Below are positions 1-6,196 of a stretch of DNA of 9,340 nt, in pieces. The DNA is from JBHIBA01 sp046758845 (GTDB lineage Bacteria > UBA8248 > JACPRG01 > G963555815). Position 1 is the stretch's first letter. Each line of letters begins with the position of its first letter. Under the pieces are notes generated by a model, which worked only from the letters and a program-made list of their open reading frames with translations, was not told the DNA's origin and ran no database searches. Position numbers and translations under genes: made by a program. Location: the NCBI GenBank assembly GCA_046758845.1, contig JBHIBA010000180.1, positions 1-9,340 on the forward strand, written 5' to 3'.

Positions 1-10
1 CCCCCAGGCA

Positions 11-34
11 GGCCCGGCCGCGCAGTGCCGGGCC
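11..34. repeat. Perfect 8-bp stem-loop left of engB
   Basis: GGCCCGGC (11-18) and GCCGGGCC (27-34) are exact inverted copies around an 8-base spacer. The strong GC stem could be an RNA hairpin at the 3' side of the leftward engB transcript. No T-run follows it in that direction, so I do not call it an intrinsic terminator. Confidence 0.5.
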
Positions 35-58
35 GTCAAAAGTTTTCCGGGGGGTCCA

Positions 59-86
59 GGGGGGCGGTTTTTCAAAAAAGCCCCCC
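59..86. repeat. Inverted repeat with GC base and AT top
   Basis: GGGGGGC (59-65) and GCCCCCC (80-86) pair exactly. The interior TTTTT (68-72) and A-run (74-79) extend the stem, leaving a GG bulge and a very small loop. It lies about 80 bp past the engB stop. The T-run sits inside the stem rather than after it, so terminator function is uncertain. Confidence 0.5.
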
Positions 87-90
87 TTCT

Positions 91-108
91 ATGAAAGCTC
101 GCTTTCAT
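91..108. repeat. Near-perfect 18-bp palindrome
   Basis: ATGAAAGC (91-98) and GCTTTCAT (101-108) are exact inverted copies separated by only TC. The tiny spacer suits a DNA-level dimer binding site or the tip of a longer cruciform better than an RNA hairpin. It is the third inverted repeat within 110 bp in the non-coding segment left of engB. Confidence 0.45.
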
Positions 109-167
109 CCCCATCTACACAGTTTTCCAAAAGATGTGAGATCCCTCCCAATGAAAAAAGATTCAAC

Positions 168-806
168 TCATTTTCGCGAAACGCCTGCCGGCGTTCTCAG
201 CCACCCGTTCAGCCTGCGCCAGAGCGCGTCCTTCCCCAAGCCGTTGGCCGAGGAAAAGACGACCGGGTCTTCCGGGCCGAGGGGAGGCTCGATCCGCAAT
301 TCCCGGCGCAATTCTCTCTGTACCGTGGCGGCGGCGGCCGCTCGCTTTGAGCCCGAAACCTTGTCGGCCTTCGTGAGCACGATGAGGGCTTCGATCCCCG
401 CAGCGGCGAGCCAGTCCAGCAGCTCCCGGTCCATCTCTGTCACGCCGCGCCGGATGTCCAGGATGACCACCACGCCCCGGAGCTGCTCGCGTCCCTCAAG
501 ATAGGTCTCGATGATTTTCGCCCAGCTCTTTCTCATCCTCTCCGGCACCTTGGCAAATCCATAACCGGGCAAATCCACGAACCGGAATTCGGCCTTTCCT
601 GACCGGACCCGAAAAAAGTTTAGGGTCTGCGTCTTGCCGGGCGTCGAACTGGTCTTGACCAGACCCCGCCGGCCCAGGAGGGTATTCATCACGGAGGACT
701 TTCCCACGTTGGACCGCCCGGCGAAGGCCACCTCCGGGAGTTTTTGCTTCGGACAGTCCCTCGGATGGAGGGCCGATTTCTCGAACTCGGCGGCAGGAAT
801 CTTCAC
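168..806 (-). CDS. engB: Ribosome biogenesis GTP-binding protein EngB/YihA/YsxC
   Basis: This is a cytoplasmic TRAFAC-class GTPase of the EngB family, which is needed for late assembly of the large ribosomal subunit. All G motifs are visible: G1 GRSNVGKS at residues 30-37, a G2 region with TSSTPGKTQ at 52-60, G3 DLPGYG at 78-83, G4 TKADK at 145-149 and a G5-like SSANG at 185-189. The N-terminal AEFEKSA and LPEVAFAG segments are also typical. I chose a GTG start at 806 because GGAG lies 5 bases upstream and the resulting 212 residues match the usual family length of about 200. An in-frame ATG at 872 would add 22 residues but has no ribosome binding site. It is the last gene of the leftward rsmI-exchanger-sir2-engB group. 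Identification is very secure; the exact start is moderately so. Confidence 0.95.
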   Translation of the reverse strand: MKIPAAEFEKSALHPRDCPKQKLPEVAFAGRSNVGKSSVMNTLLGRRGLVKTSSTPGKTQTLNFFRVRSGKAEFRFVDLPGYGFAKVPERMRKSWAKIIETYLEGREQLRGVVVILDIRRGVTEMDRELLDWLAAAGIEALIVLTKADKVSGSKRAAAAATVQRELRRELRIEPPLGPEDPVVFSSANGLGKDALWRRLNGWLRTPAGVSRK

Positions 807-969
807 AGGTTCTCCGTGACGAGAGATAACCCATCGAACCGCGACGTGCGGGCCAAAAAAGTATTTACGCATCGGCAGCGGGAGGAAGCAACCCTTTGGC
901 TCAGCGCGAGAAGGGCGCAACTCGGGGGAGGAAAGGCGCCGCTCGGGTTCCCAATCCCTGCGAGGACCG

Positions 970-1764
970 TCACCGCGACAGGACCCTTCGAGCCAGGCGG
1001 GGAAGGATCTCCCCGGCGCTTCCCCTGAGTACGACGTCGGCTGTCCCATCCATCCGGGTGGCCTCGCGGTTGACGATGACCAGCTTGCTTCCGTTCGCCT
1101 TGGACCTTTCGGGAAGGCTCGCCGCGGGCTGAACGGCGAGCGACGTGCCGACCACCAAAAAGAAGTCCGCCCCGCGCGCCCAGTCTGTCGCGGCGTCCAT
1201 CCGTGCGCTGGGAATCCCCTCGCCGAAGAACACGGCGTCCGTTTTCTGGATACCCCCGCAAGCAAGGCAATGAGGCGGCAGTTCCCCGCTCCCGACCCTG
1301 CGGTTGACGGATTCCCGGCTTTCCCGCTCCCCGCAGGCCAGGCACCTCACCCAGTGAGAGGTGCCGTGGAGCTCGATGAGGTCTTCTTCCGGAAAGCCGG
1401 CCTTCTGGTGCAGTCCGTCGGTGTTTTGCGTGATGACCCGGCGGAGAATCCCCTGCCGATGCAGGTCCGTCAACGCCAGATGTCCGGCGTGGGGGACCGC
1501 CTTCTGAGTGCGGGCGTAGAGCGCGGGGGTCAGCCGCCAGTACCGGACGCGGGCGTCGGCGTCGTTGACGTAATGGCGGTAAGTGAAGTCTCTGCGGTCG
1601 AGGCGGGACCAGATTCCGCCCGGCGAGCGGAAGTCCGGGATACCCGATTCGGTTCCCAGGCCCGCCCCGCTCAGAGCGACGGCGAATCGGCTGTCGGCCA
1701 TCCACGCGGCCGTCCGTTCGACGAGGCGGGCTGTATCATCGTCTCTGGGGTCCTTTGAATTCAC
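970..1764 (-). CDS. Sir2-family NAD-dependent protein deacylase (sirtuin)
   Basis: Sirtuins remove acyl groups from lysine using NAD+, yielding nicotinamide and O-acyl-ADP-ribose; this one has no signal peptide and should be cytoplasmic. Visible motifs are GAG at 33-35 followed by SGIPDFRS (NAD binding), TQNTDG at 112-117, ELHG with catalytic His133, a zinc site from Cys141/Cys144 and Cys166/Cys169, VVGTSLAVQPA at 204-214 and VNREAT at 231-236. The 264-residue length is normal. The NAD loop reads GAGLGTES where GAGISAES is usual, and the usual TQNID is TQNTD, so two conserved positions differ while the His and zinc ligands are intact. The GTG start at 1764 is needed to include the first helix, but its ribosome binding site is weak. 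The upstream exchanger stops 24 bp earlier, suggesting co-transcription. The family is secure; the acyl preference cannot be read from the sequence. Confidence 0.93.
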   Translation of the reverse strand: MNSKDPRDDDTARLVERTAAWMADSRFAVALSGAGLGTESGIPDFRSPGGIWSRLDRRDFTYRHYVNDADARVRYWRLTPALYARTQKAVPHAGHLALTDLHRQGILRRVITQNTDGLHQKAGFPEEDLIELHGTSHWVRCLACGERESRESVNRRVGSGELPPHCLACGGIQKTDAVFFGEGIPSARMDAATDWARGADFFLVVGTSLAVQPAASLPERSKANGSKLVIVNREATRMDGTADVVLRGSAGEILPRLARRVLSR

Positions 1765-1788
1765 TGTCCGCCGATTTTTTGAGCTCGC

Positions 1789-2757
1789 TCAGAAGAAAAA
1801 TACGCCCATCAAAGCCAGGTACAGGATGTAGATCCCGAGCAGCAGTCCGCCCCCCCAGCGGCTGACCCGGTTTTGAGACAAACCCATCGTCAGGAGCAGC
1901 CCGATCATCACCAGCGTGAAGGGGAGGTCGAGCACCCGGGTCTGCGGGACAATGGGCAGCGGCCGAACGAGGGCGCTCGCCCCGACGACCCACAGGATGT
2001 TCAGGACGTTGGCTCCCAGGATATTGCCCAGGCTCAAGTCCGAGTGGCCCTTGATCATCGCCATCACGCCCAAGGAGATCTCCGGCAGGGAAGTGCCGAC
2101 GGCTACAATGGTCAGCCCGACGATCAGTTCCGAAACCCCCAGGTGCCGGGCGATCAAGGCGCCGTTCTGGACCAGGAGGATGCTCCCCGCCCCCACGGAC
2201 ACGCCCCCCACGAGAAACCAGGAGGATTGCCGGACCCATTCGGACTTGGCGAACTGCGCATTCTCCTTATCAGGTTTCTCCTCGGCCAGGGAGAGCCGCC
2301 AGTTGAAGACCAGAAATCCGATGAACCCCAGCGTGAAGAGGATACCCGCGGTCCGGCCGACCGTCTCCCCGGCCGAAAAGGCCGCCAGCGCGACCACCGC
2401 CGCCATGGCGTAAAAACCCAGGGCCCGGAAGATCCGCCGGGGAACGAAGATCGCACGCGCCAGCGCCGAGAGGCCCACGATGAGGCCGATGTTGCAGATG
2501 TAAGACCCGACGGCGTTGCCGACGGCCAGGAGGGGTTTGCCCATCGTTGCGGCGCTGAAGGAGACCGAGAACTCGGGAAACGTCGTCGCTACGCTGACGA
2601 TGGTGGCCCCGACGACGACTTTGGGCACGTTAGCCGCCCGGGCGAGGAAGACGGCGCCGTTCAGGAACTTGCTCGCTCCCCAGATCACCAGGGCGCAGCC
2701 CGCAATGAACCACACCACGTTCCAGCCAGACGGCAGGCCAGCAAAGAAGGCTTCCAA
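1789..2757 (-). CDS. Na+/Ca2+ exchanger, CaCA family (YrbG-like)
   Basis: This is an inner-membrane cation antiporter predicted to have about ten helices, built of two inverted halves. The two alpha repeats are clear: alpha-1 has GATIVSVATTFPEFS with Glu62 and then GNAVGSYICNI near residue 80; alpha-2 has GLTIVAVGTSLPEIS with Glu226 and GNILGANVLNI near 245. These Glu residues are the family's cation ligands. A charged loop (about 157-175, rich in E, K and D) separates the halves, as expected for the cytosolic linker. Alpha-1 is less canonical (ATTFPEF) than alpha-2. I chose a TTG start at 2757 because GGAG sits 6 bases upstream; an in-frame TTG at 2781 would add eight residues and is the other option, since a stop lies just beyond it. 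It is the second gene of the leftward group. Direction and ion (Ca2+ extrusion is typical) are inferred from the family. Confidence 0.93.
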   Translation of the reverse strand: MEAFFAGLPSGWNVVWFIAGCALVIWGASKFLNGAVFLARAANVPKVVVGATIVSVATTFPEFSVSFSAATMGKPLLAVGNAVGSYICNIGLIVGLSALARAIFVPRRIFRALGFYAMAAVVALAAFSAGETVGRTAGILFTLGFIGFLVFNWRLSLAEEKPDKENAQFAKSEWVRQSSWFLVGGVSVGAGSILLVQNGALIARHLGVSELIVGLTIVAVGTSLPEISLGVMAMIKGHSDLSLGNILGANVLNILWVVGASALVRPLPIVPQTRVLDLPFTLVMIGLLLTMGLSQNRVSRWGGGLLLGIYILYLALMGVFFF

Positions 2758-2822
2758 TCTCCTCTCCGCACCGGCCGGCAATTCCGCAGACGGGGAACGA
2801 CCCTACCGGATAGCCGCGGGTT

Positions 2823-3536
2823 TCATGATTTCGGTTCAGCCTTTGGCGGGGCAATGAGAACGACGAACTCGCCGCGCGTCCTTTCTCCGGTTAATGCCTC
2901 CGCCACCTCCCGCGCGGTCCCTCGCAGGAACTCCTCGTGGATCTTCGTCAACTCCCGGACGACGACGATCTCCCGCTCGCCCATCCATTCCTGTATCTCC
3001 GCAAGGAGTTTCGCAATCCGGTGAGGGGACTCGTACACAACGACAGTGCGGGGCTCGGCGGCCAGCTCCTCAAGCCTCCTCCGTCTTCGGCCGGATTTGA
3101 CGGGAAGAAAGCCCTCGAAAGCGAAGCGGTCCGTGGGAAGGCCGCTGGCTGAAAGGGCGGCGACAAAGGCCGATGGTCCGGGGATCGGCACCACAGAGAT
3201 CCCGGAGACGACGGCCCTGCGCACCAGGTAATAGCCGGGGTCGGAGATCCCGGGAGTCCCCGAGTCCGAGACGAGGGCCCCCTGTTCGCCCCTTCGAAGC
3301 CGCTCGAGCAGGCCGGGCGTTCGGCGTTCCTTGTTGTGGTCGTGGAAACTCTCCAGATGTTTTCGGGCGATCTCGTGGCGGGCCAGGAGTTTTCGGGTGT
3401 GGCGCGTATCCTCGGCGGCGATCCAGTCGGCCTCGCGGAGGATTCCCAGCGCCCGCCGGGTGATGTCCTCCAGATTGCCGATGGGGGTGGCTACCACGTA
3501 CAAGACGCCGGTTCGGGTCTGCTTCTCCGCTTCCAT
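2823..3536 (-). CDS. rsmI: 16S rRNA (cytidine-1402 2'-O) methyltransferase RsmI
   Basis: RsmI uses S-adenosylmethionine to 2'-O-methylate C1402 in the decoding centre of 16S rRNA. The tetrapyrrole-methylase fold hallmarks are all present: VVATPIGNLEDIT at residues 14-26, EDTRHTRKLL at 42-51, SDSGTPGISDPG at 90-101, PGPSAFVAALSASGLP at 119-134, FEGFLP at 140-145 with a following basic run of Arg, and YESPHRI at 168-174. The protein ends shortly after the RGEFVVLI strand (221-228), so at 237 residues it lacks the C-terminal extension of the roughly 286-residue E. coli enzyme; short forms are common. The ATG at 3536 is forced by an in-frame TAG 9 bases upstream and has no evident Shine-Dalgarno sequence. 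It is the first gene of the leftward group and lies next to a fold-back repeat. Confidence 0.96.
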   Translation of the reverse strand: MEAEKQTRTGVLYVVATPIGNLEDITRRALGILREADWIAAEDTRHTRKLLARHEIARKHLESFHDHNKERRTPGLLERLRRGEQGALVSDSGTPGISDPGYYLVRRAVVSGISVVPIPGPSAFVAALSASGLPTDRFAFEGFLPVKSGRRRRRLEELAAEPRTVVVYESPHRIAKLLAEIQEWMGEREIVVVRELTKIHEEFLRGTAREVAEALTGERTRGEFVVLIAPPKAEPKS

Positions 3537-3592
3537 GCCGACATTCTACGCGAGGTTCACTCGCGCGGACGAGTCCTTTCTCCTGTTGTCTG

Positions 3593-3858
3593 AATAGGTT
3601 CAGAAGCATATGAGACGTTCCCTCTGGAATAAGAGAAAATCCCAGGGGGGCCTTTTTGGGCACTTGCGTGCCTGGTTAAGCACCTCTCGGAAGGTGTGCG
3701 CCAAAGACGCCCGGTCTAAGCGCACATACCTCCAACCGCAGTCCGGCCGGCACGCCAGTGCCCAAAAAGCGCCCCCCGCAAAGAAGTTTCCTCTCAAATC
3801 TCCCTCGCGCCAGTGGGCGGGCTCACCGTCCGTGTCTCATATGTCTTGAACCAGTACA
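3593..3858. mobile_element. MITE-like fold-back element with nested inverted repeats
   Basis: The 392-bp gap between rsmI and the next gene is mostly one long imperfect palindrome. Outer arms: GGTTCA (3597-3602) and CATATGAGAC (3607-3616) on the left mirror GTCTCATATG (3834-3843) and TGAACC (3847-3852) on the right. Inner arms: 3645-3672 and 3749-3777 are inverted copies of 28 and 29 bases with one mismatch and one indel, each holding GGGGGGC, TTTTTGGGCACT and GCGTGCC. The centre continues with GTGCGC (3695-3700-region) against GCGCAC (3719-3724-region) and a small AGAC/GTCT tip near 3705-3716. The 7-mer TTGTCTG flanks the element at 3586-3592 and 3859-3865, as a target-site duplication would. 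No transposase is encoded, so it would be non-autonomous. Boundaries are inferred; a structured RNA is the alternative. Confidence 0.65.
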
Positions 3859-3887
3859 TTGTCTGCGATGCGCCGGCAGGATAGCAT
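3859..3887 (+). promoter_or_regulatory. Candidate sigma-70-type promoter for the DHODH-like pair
   Basis: TTGTCT (3859-3864) and TAGCAT (3882-3887) are separated by exactly 17 bases, and each matches four of six consensus positions. The predicted transcript start would lie near 3894, about 35 bases before the GTG at 3929. The -35 hexamer falls inside the right-hand TTGTCTG copy that flanks the fold-back element. Support is pattern-based only. Confidence 0.35.
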
Positions 3888-3928
3888 AGAGAAGTCCCTG
3901 AGTCGGCTCTTCGGAAGGAGGCAGGTCT

Positions 3929-4996
3929 GTGCGCCTGTACGAAAGTCTCATCCGACCCGCGCTCTTTCTTCTCCCGGCCGAGCGGTCCCACAACCTGGCG
4001 AAGAGAACGCTCTCGATAGAGTTCCCCTGGCGGCTGCTGGCCGACCGGTTTCAGGTTGCAGATCCCCGCTTGGAAACGGAGGTGGCGGGCCTGCGCCTGC
4101 CTAGCCCGATCGGCCTGGCGGCGGGGCTCGACAAGGATGTGGACGCCCTGCCGGGTCTCATCCATCTCGGGTTCGGCAGCGTTACGGTCGGCACCATCAT
4201 GCCGGAGCCCAGAGAAGGGAATGCCACCCCCAGGGTGGTGCGCCTGCCGAAGCAAATGGCTCTCATCGATCACATGGGGCTTCCTTCCAAAGGGTTGCAT
4301 TACGCGGTCCAAAACCTGAAAAGGTATCGCGCGTCCCACCCGGCCGGCGGCATTCCTCCCCTGATCGCCAGCGTGGGCGGGTTCTCCGTCGAGGAAGTCC
4401 TGGCCTCTCACAGGGCCGTGGAACCGCTGGCGGATGCCGTCGAGCTGGACCTGACCTGCCCCAACGTAGAGGGAAAAGGCGAGTTCGAGGCGATAGAGGG
4501 CATCGCCCGGCTCACTGAAAGGCTCGCGGCGCAGAGGAGCAAACCCTTGTTCTTTCGGTTGCCCTTGCGGTTTTCGGAAGAGAACTGGAGGACAGCGTTG
4601 GCGATGGCCGAGGTGGCGGCCAGGTTCGGTGTGGACGGTGTGACCCCGGCTGGGGGGATCCCCACCGAAGACCCCCGGCTGGCCCTGGGGAAGGGCGCCC
4701 TGGCGGGGAGGCCGGTGCTGGAGAACTCCCTGCGGATCGTCCGGGAGCTCCGCGCCGCCGTCGGGGATCGGCTGGCCATTCGGGTATCAGGGGGTGCCAC
4801 CGACGGAGAGTCGGCCTTCCGTCTTTTGCAGGCCGGTGCGGATGTGGTGAACGTCCTGACGGCCTTCGTCTATCGGGGACCGGGCGCGGCGGCGAGGATG
4901 AACCGCGAACTCCTCCAAAAAATGGAGGAGGCTGGCGTGAAGTCCGTCCGCGAGCTTCGGGCCCGGGACCCTCGGGCAGTGGCCGCAAGCGGCTGA
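3929..4996 (+). CDS. Dihydroorotate dehydrogenase-like flavoprotein, copy 1
   Basis: This is a TIM-barrel FMN protein of the dihydroorotate dehydrogenase superfamily, 355 residues. The N-terminus (LIRPALFLLPAERSHNL, 7-23) and SPIGLAAGLDKD (59-70, with Lys69) look like class 2, membrane-associated quinone-linked enzymes. The active-site loops do not: IDHMGLPSKG at 113-122 and LDLTCPNVEG at 173-182 resemble class 1A, with Cys177 where class 2 has Ser. Positions expected to contact orotate are changed: Asp114 and Asp174 for Asn, and Ala241-Gly242 where Asn-Thr/Ser is usual. Arg210 replaces a usual Lys. The FMN phosphate region VSGGATDGESAFRLLQAGADVVNVLTAFVYRGPG is retained (in pieces from 286 to 318). 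The GTG start has GGAAGGAG 8 bases upstream. A homologous gene follows 53 bp later. Superfamily membership is secure; true dihydroorotate activity is doubtful. Confidence 0.85.
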   Translation: MRLYESLIRPALFLLPAERSHNLAKRTLSIEFPWRLLADRFQVADPRLETEVAGLRLPSPIGLAAGLDKDVDALPGLIHLGFGSVTVGTIMPEPREGNATPRVVRLPKQMALIDHMGLPSKGLHYAVQNLKRYRASHPAGGIPPLIASVGGFSVEEVLASHRAVEPLADAVELDLTCPNVEGKGEFEAIEGIARLTERLAAQRSKPLFFRLPLRFSEENWRTALAMAEVAARFGVDGVTPAGGIPTEDPRLALGKGALAGRPVLENSLRIVRELRAAVGDRLAIRVSGGATDGESAFRLLQAGADVVNVLTAFVYRGPGAAARMNRELLQKMEEAGVKSVRELRARDPRAVAASG

Positions 4997-5049
4997 CAGC
5001 GAATCCCCCGGTTCCCCGGCGGGCAGGTGGGAGCGAGGAGAGCCGAGAC

Positions 5050-6114
5050 GTGACTCTTTACGAGGGCCTTCTGCGTCCCGCCTTGTTTCTTCTCCCGGCC
5101 GAGACGGCCCACAACCTGGGGAAAAAAGCCCTCTCGTCGGAGTTTCCGTGGCGCCTTCTGGCCGGCCGGTTTCAAGTTGCAGATCCCCGCCTGGAAACGG
5201 AAGTGGCGGGGCTCCGCCAGTCGAGTCCCATCGGCCTGACGGCCGGGTTCGACAAGGACGCGCTCGCCCTGCCGGGTCTTGCCCACCTTGGGTTCGGGAG
5301 CATTACCGTAGGGGCCGTCATGCCGAGGCTCAGGGCGGGCAACCCCAGGCCCCGCCTTGCGCGCCGGCCGCAGGAGCGGGCCTTGGTCAACTGCATGGGG
5401 CTCCCTTCCAAGGGGCTGGATTACGCTGTCGGGAACCTCCGCCGCTACCGCGAGGCGCATCCCTCGGGGGGGCCGCCGATCATCGCCAACGTGGGCGGGT
5501 TCACGGTTGAAGAGATCGTCGGCTGCTTCCGGGCGGTGGAGCCTTGGGTGGACGCCGTCGAGTTGGACTTGACCTGCCCCAACGTAGAGGTCGAGGGCGA
5601 GATGGCCGGGATGGAGGGGATCGTTCGCGCAATGAAGCGGGTGGTGGCGGAACGCAGGAAACCCGTCTTCGCGAAGCTTCCCCTGCGTTCGTCGGAGGAA
5701 AACTGGGGAAGGGCGCTGGAGATGTCCGGGGCGGCCGCGGACGCCGGGCTGGACGGCATCACCGCTGCGGGCAATCTAAGGGTGGAAGACCGCCGCCTGT
5801 CGAAACCTCGGGTGTCTTTGACCGGGCCGCCTTGTTTCGAAAACAGCCTCCCGGTCGTCCGCGAGCTTCGCTCCGTGGTGGGGGATCGTCTGACGATCCG
5901 CATGTCGGGCGGCGTGTCGGACGGCGACAGCGCGTTCCGTCTCCTCGAAGCCGGCGCCGACGCGGTGAACGTCTTCACTGCTTTCGTCTATCGAGGTCCG
6001 TCCGCTGCGGCGCGAATGAACCGAGAGCTTCTTCAAAAATTGGACGAAGCAGGGGTCAAATCCGTTCCGGAGCTGAGGCAACGCTGGGCTCCGTCCTCGA
6101 GGGCCGCCCGCTGA
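5050..6114 (+). CDS. Dihydroorotate dehydrogenase-like flavoprotein, copy 2
   Basis: This is a tandem paralogue of the preceding gene, 354 residues, aligning almost end to end with one single-residue gap near position 144 and roughly two thirds identity by eye. It shares the class 2-like opening (LLRPALFLLPAETAHNL, SPIGLTAGFDKD) and class 1A-like loops: VNCMGLPSKG at 113-122, here keeping Asn114, and LDLTCPNVE at 172-180 with Cys176. Lys209 in VFAKLP is kept, unlike copy 1. The usual Asn-Thr/Ser pair is Ala240-Gly241, and Asp173 replaces Asn. Copy 2 is thus closer to a canonical active site than copy 1. The two differ mostly in the loop from 180 to 260. The GTG start has GAGGAG 9 bases upstream, a slightly long spacing. 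It is probably co-transcribed with copy 1. The pair may have split functions or form a heteromer, which is inference. Confidence 0.85.
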   Translation: MTLYEGLLRPALFLLPAETAHNLGKKALSSEFPWRLLAGRFQVADPRLETEVAGLRQSSPIGLTAGFDKDALALPGLAHLGFGSITVGAVMPRLRAGNPRPRLARRPQERALVNCMGLPSKGLDYAVGNLRRYREAHPSGGPPIIANVGGFTVEEIVGCFRAVEPWVDAVELDLTCPNVEVEGEMAGMEGIVRAMKRVVAERRKPVFAKLPLRSSEENWGRALEMSGAAADAGLDGITAAGNLRVEDRRLSKPRVSLTGPPCFENSLPVVRELRSVVGDRLTIRMSGGVSDGDSAFRLLEAGADAVNVFTAFVYRGPSAAARMNRELLQKLDEAGVKSVPELRQRWAPSSRAAR

Positions 6115-6196
6115 GATGTGGGCGAACGGCTGACCGCGCCCTTCAAGGGTTGCAAATCAAAAGGCGTTCACGTCCCCGGCGGGGGCGAAGCACACC

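Noticed and set aside
59..86. Intrinsic terminator for engB
   Set aside because: The stem is good, but the T-run is inside the hairpin and none follows it in the leftward direction.
803..1705. Minus-strand frame of 300 codons overlapping sir2
   Set aside because: It is an off-frame reading of the sirtuin gene with an Arg/Pro/Gly-rich translation; the sirtuin frame carries every family motif.
1873..3024. Long plus-strand open frame of 383 codons
   Set aside because: It is antisense to the exchanger and rsmI, is full of Asp, Arg, Gly and His runs typical of reverse reading of GC-rich genes, and has no recognisable domain.
3600..3849. Small open frames on both strands inside the fold-back element
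   Set aside because: They run through the inverted-repeat arms, so their peptides follow from the palindrome; neither has a clear start signal or a known domain.
6115..6196. Terminator between the convergent flavoprotein and PagL-like genes
   Set aside because: Only a short CCCCG/CGGGG hairpin and a CCCTTCAAGGG palindrome are present, with no T-run on either strand.
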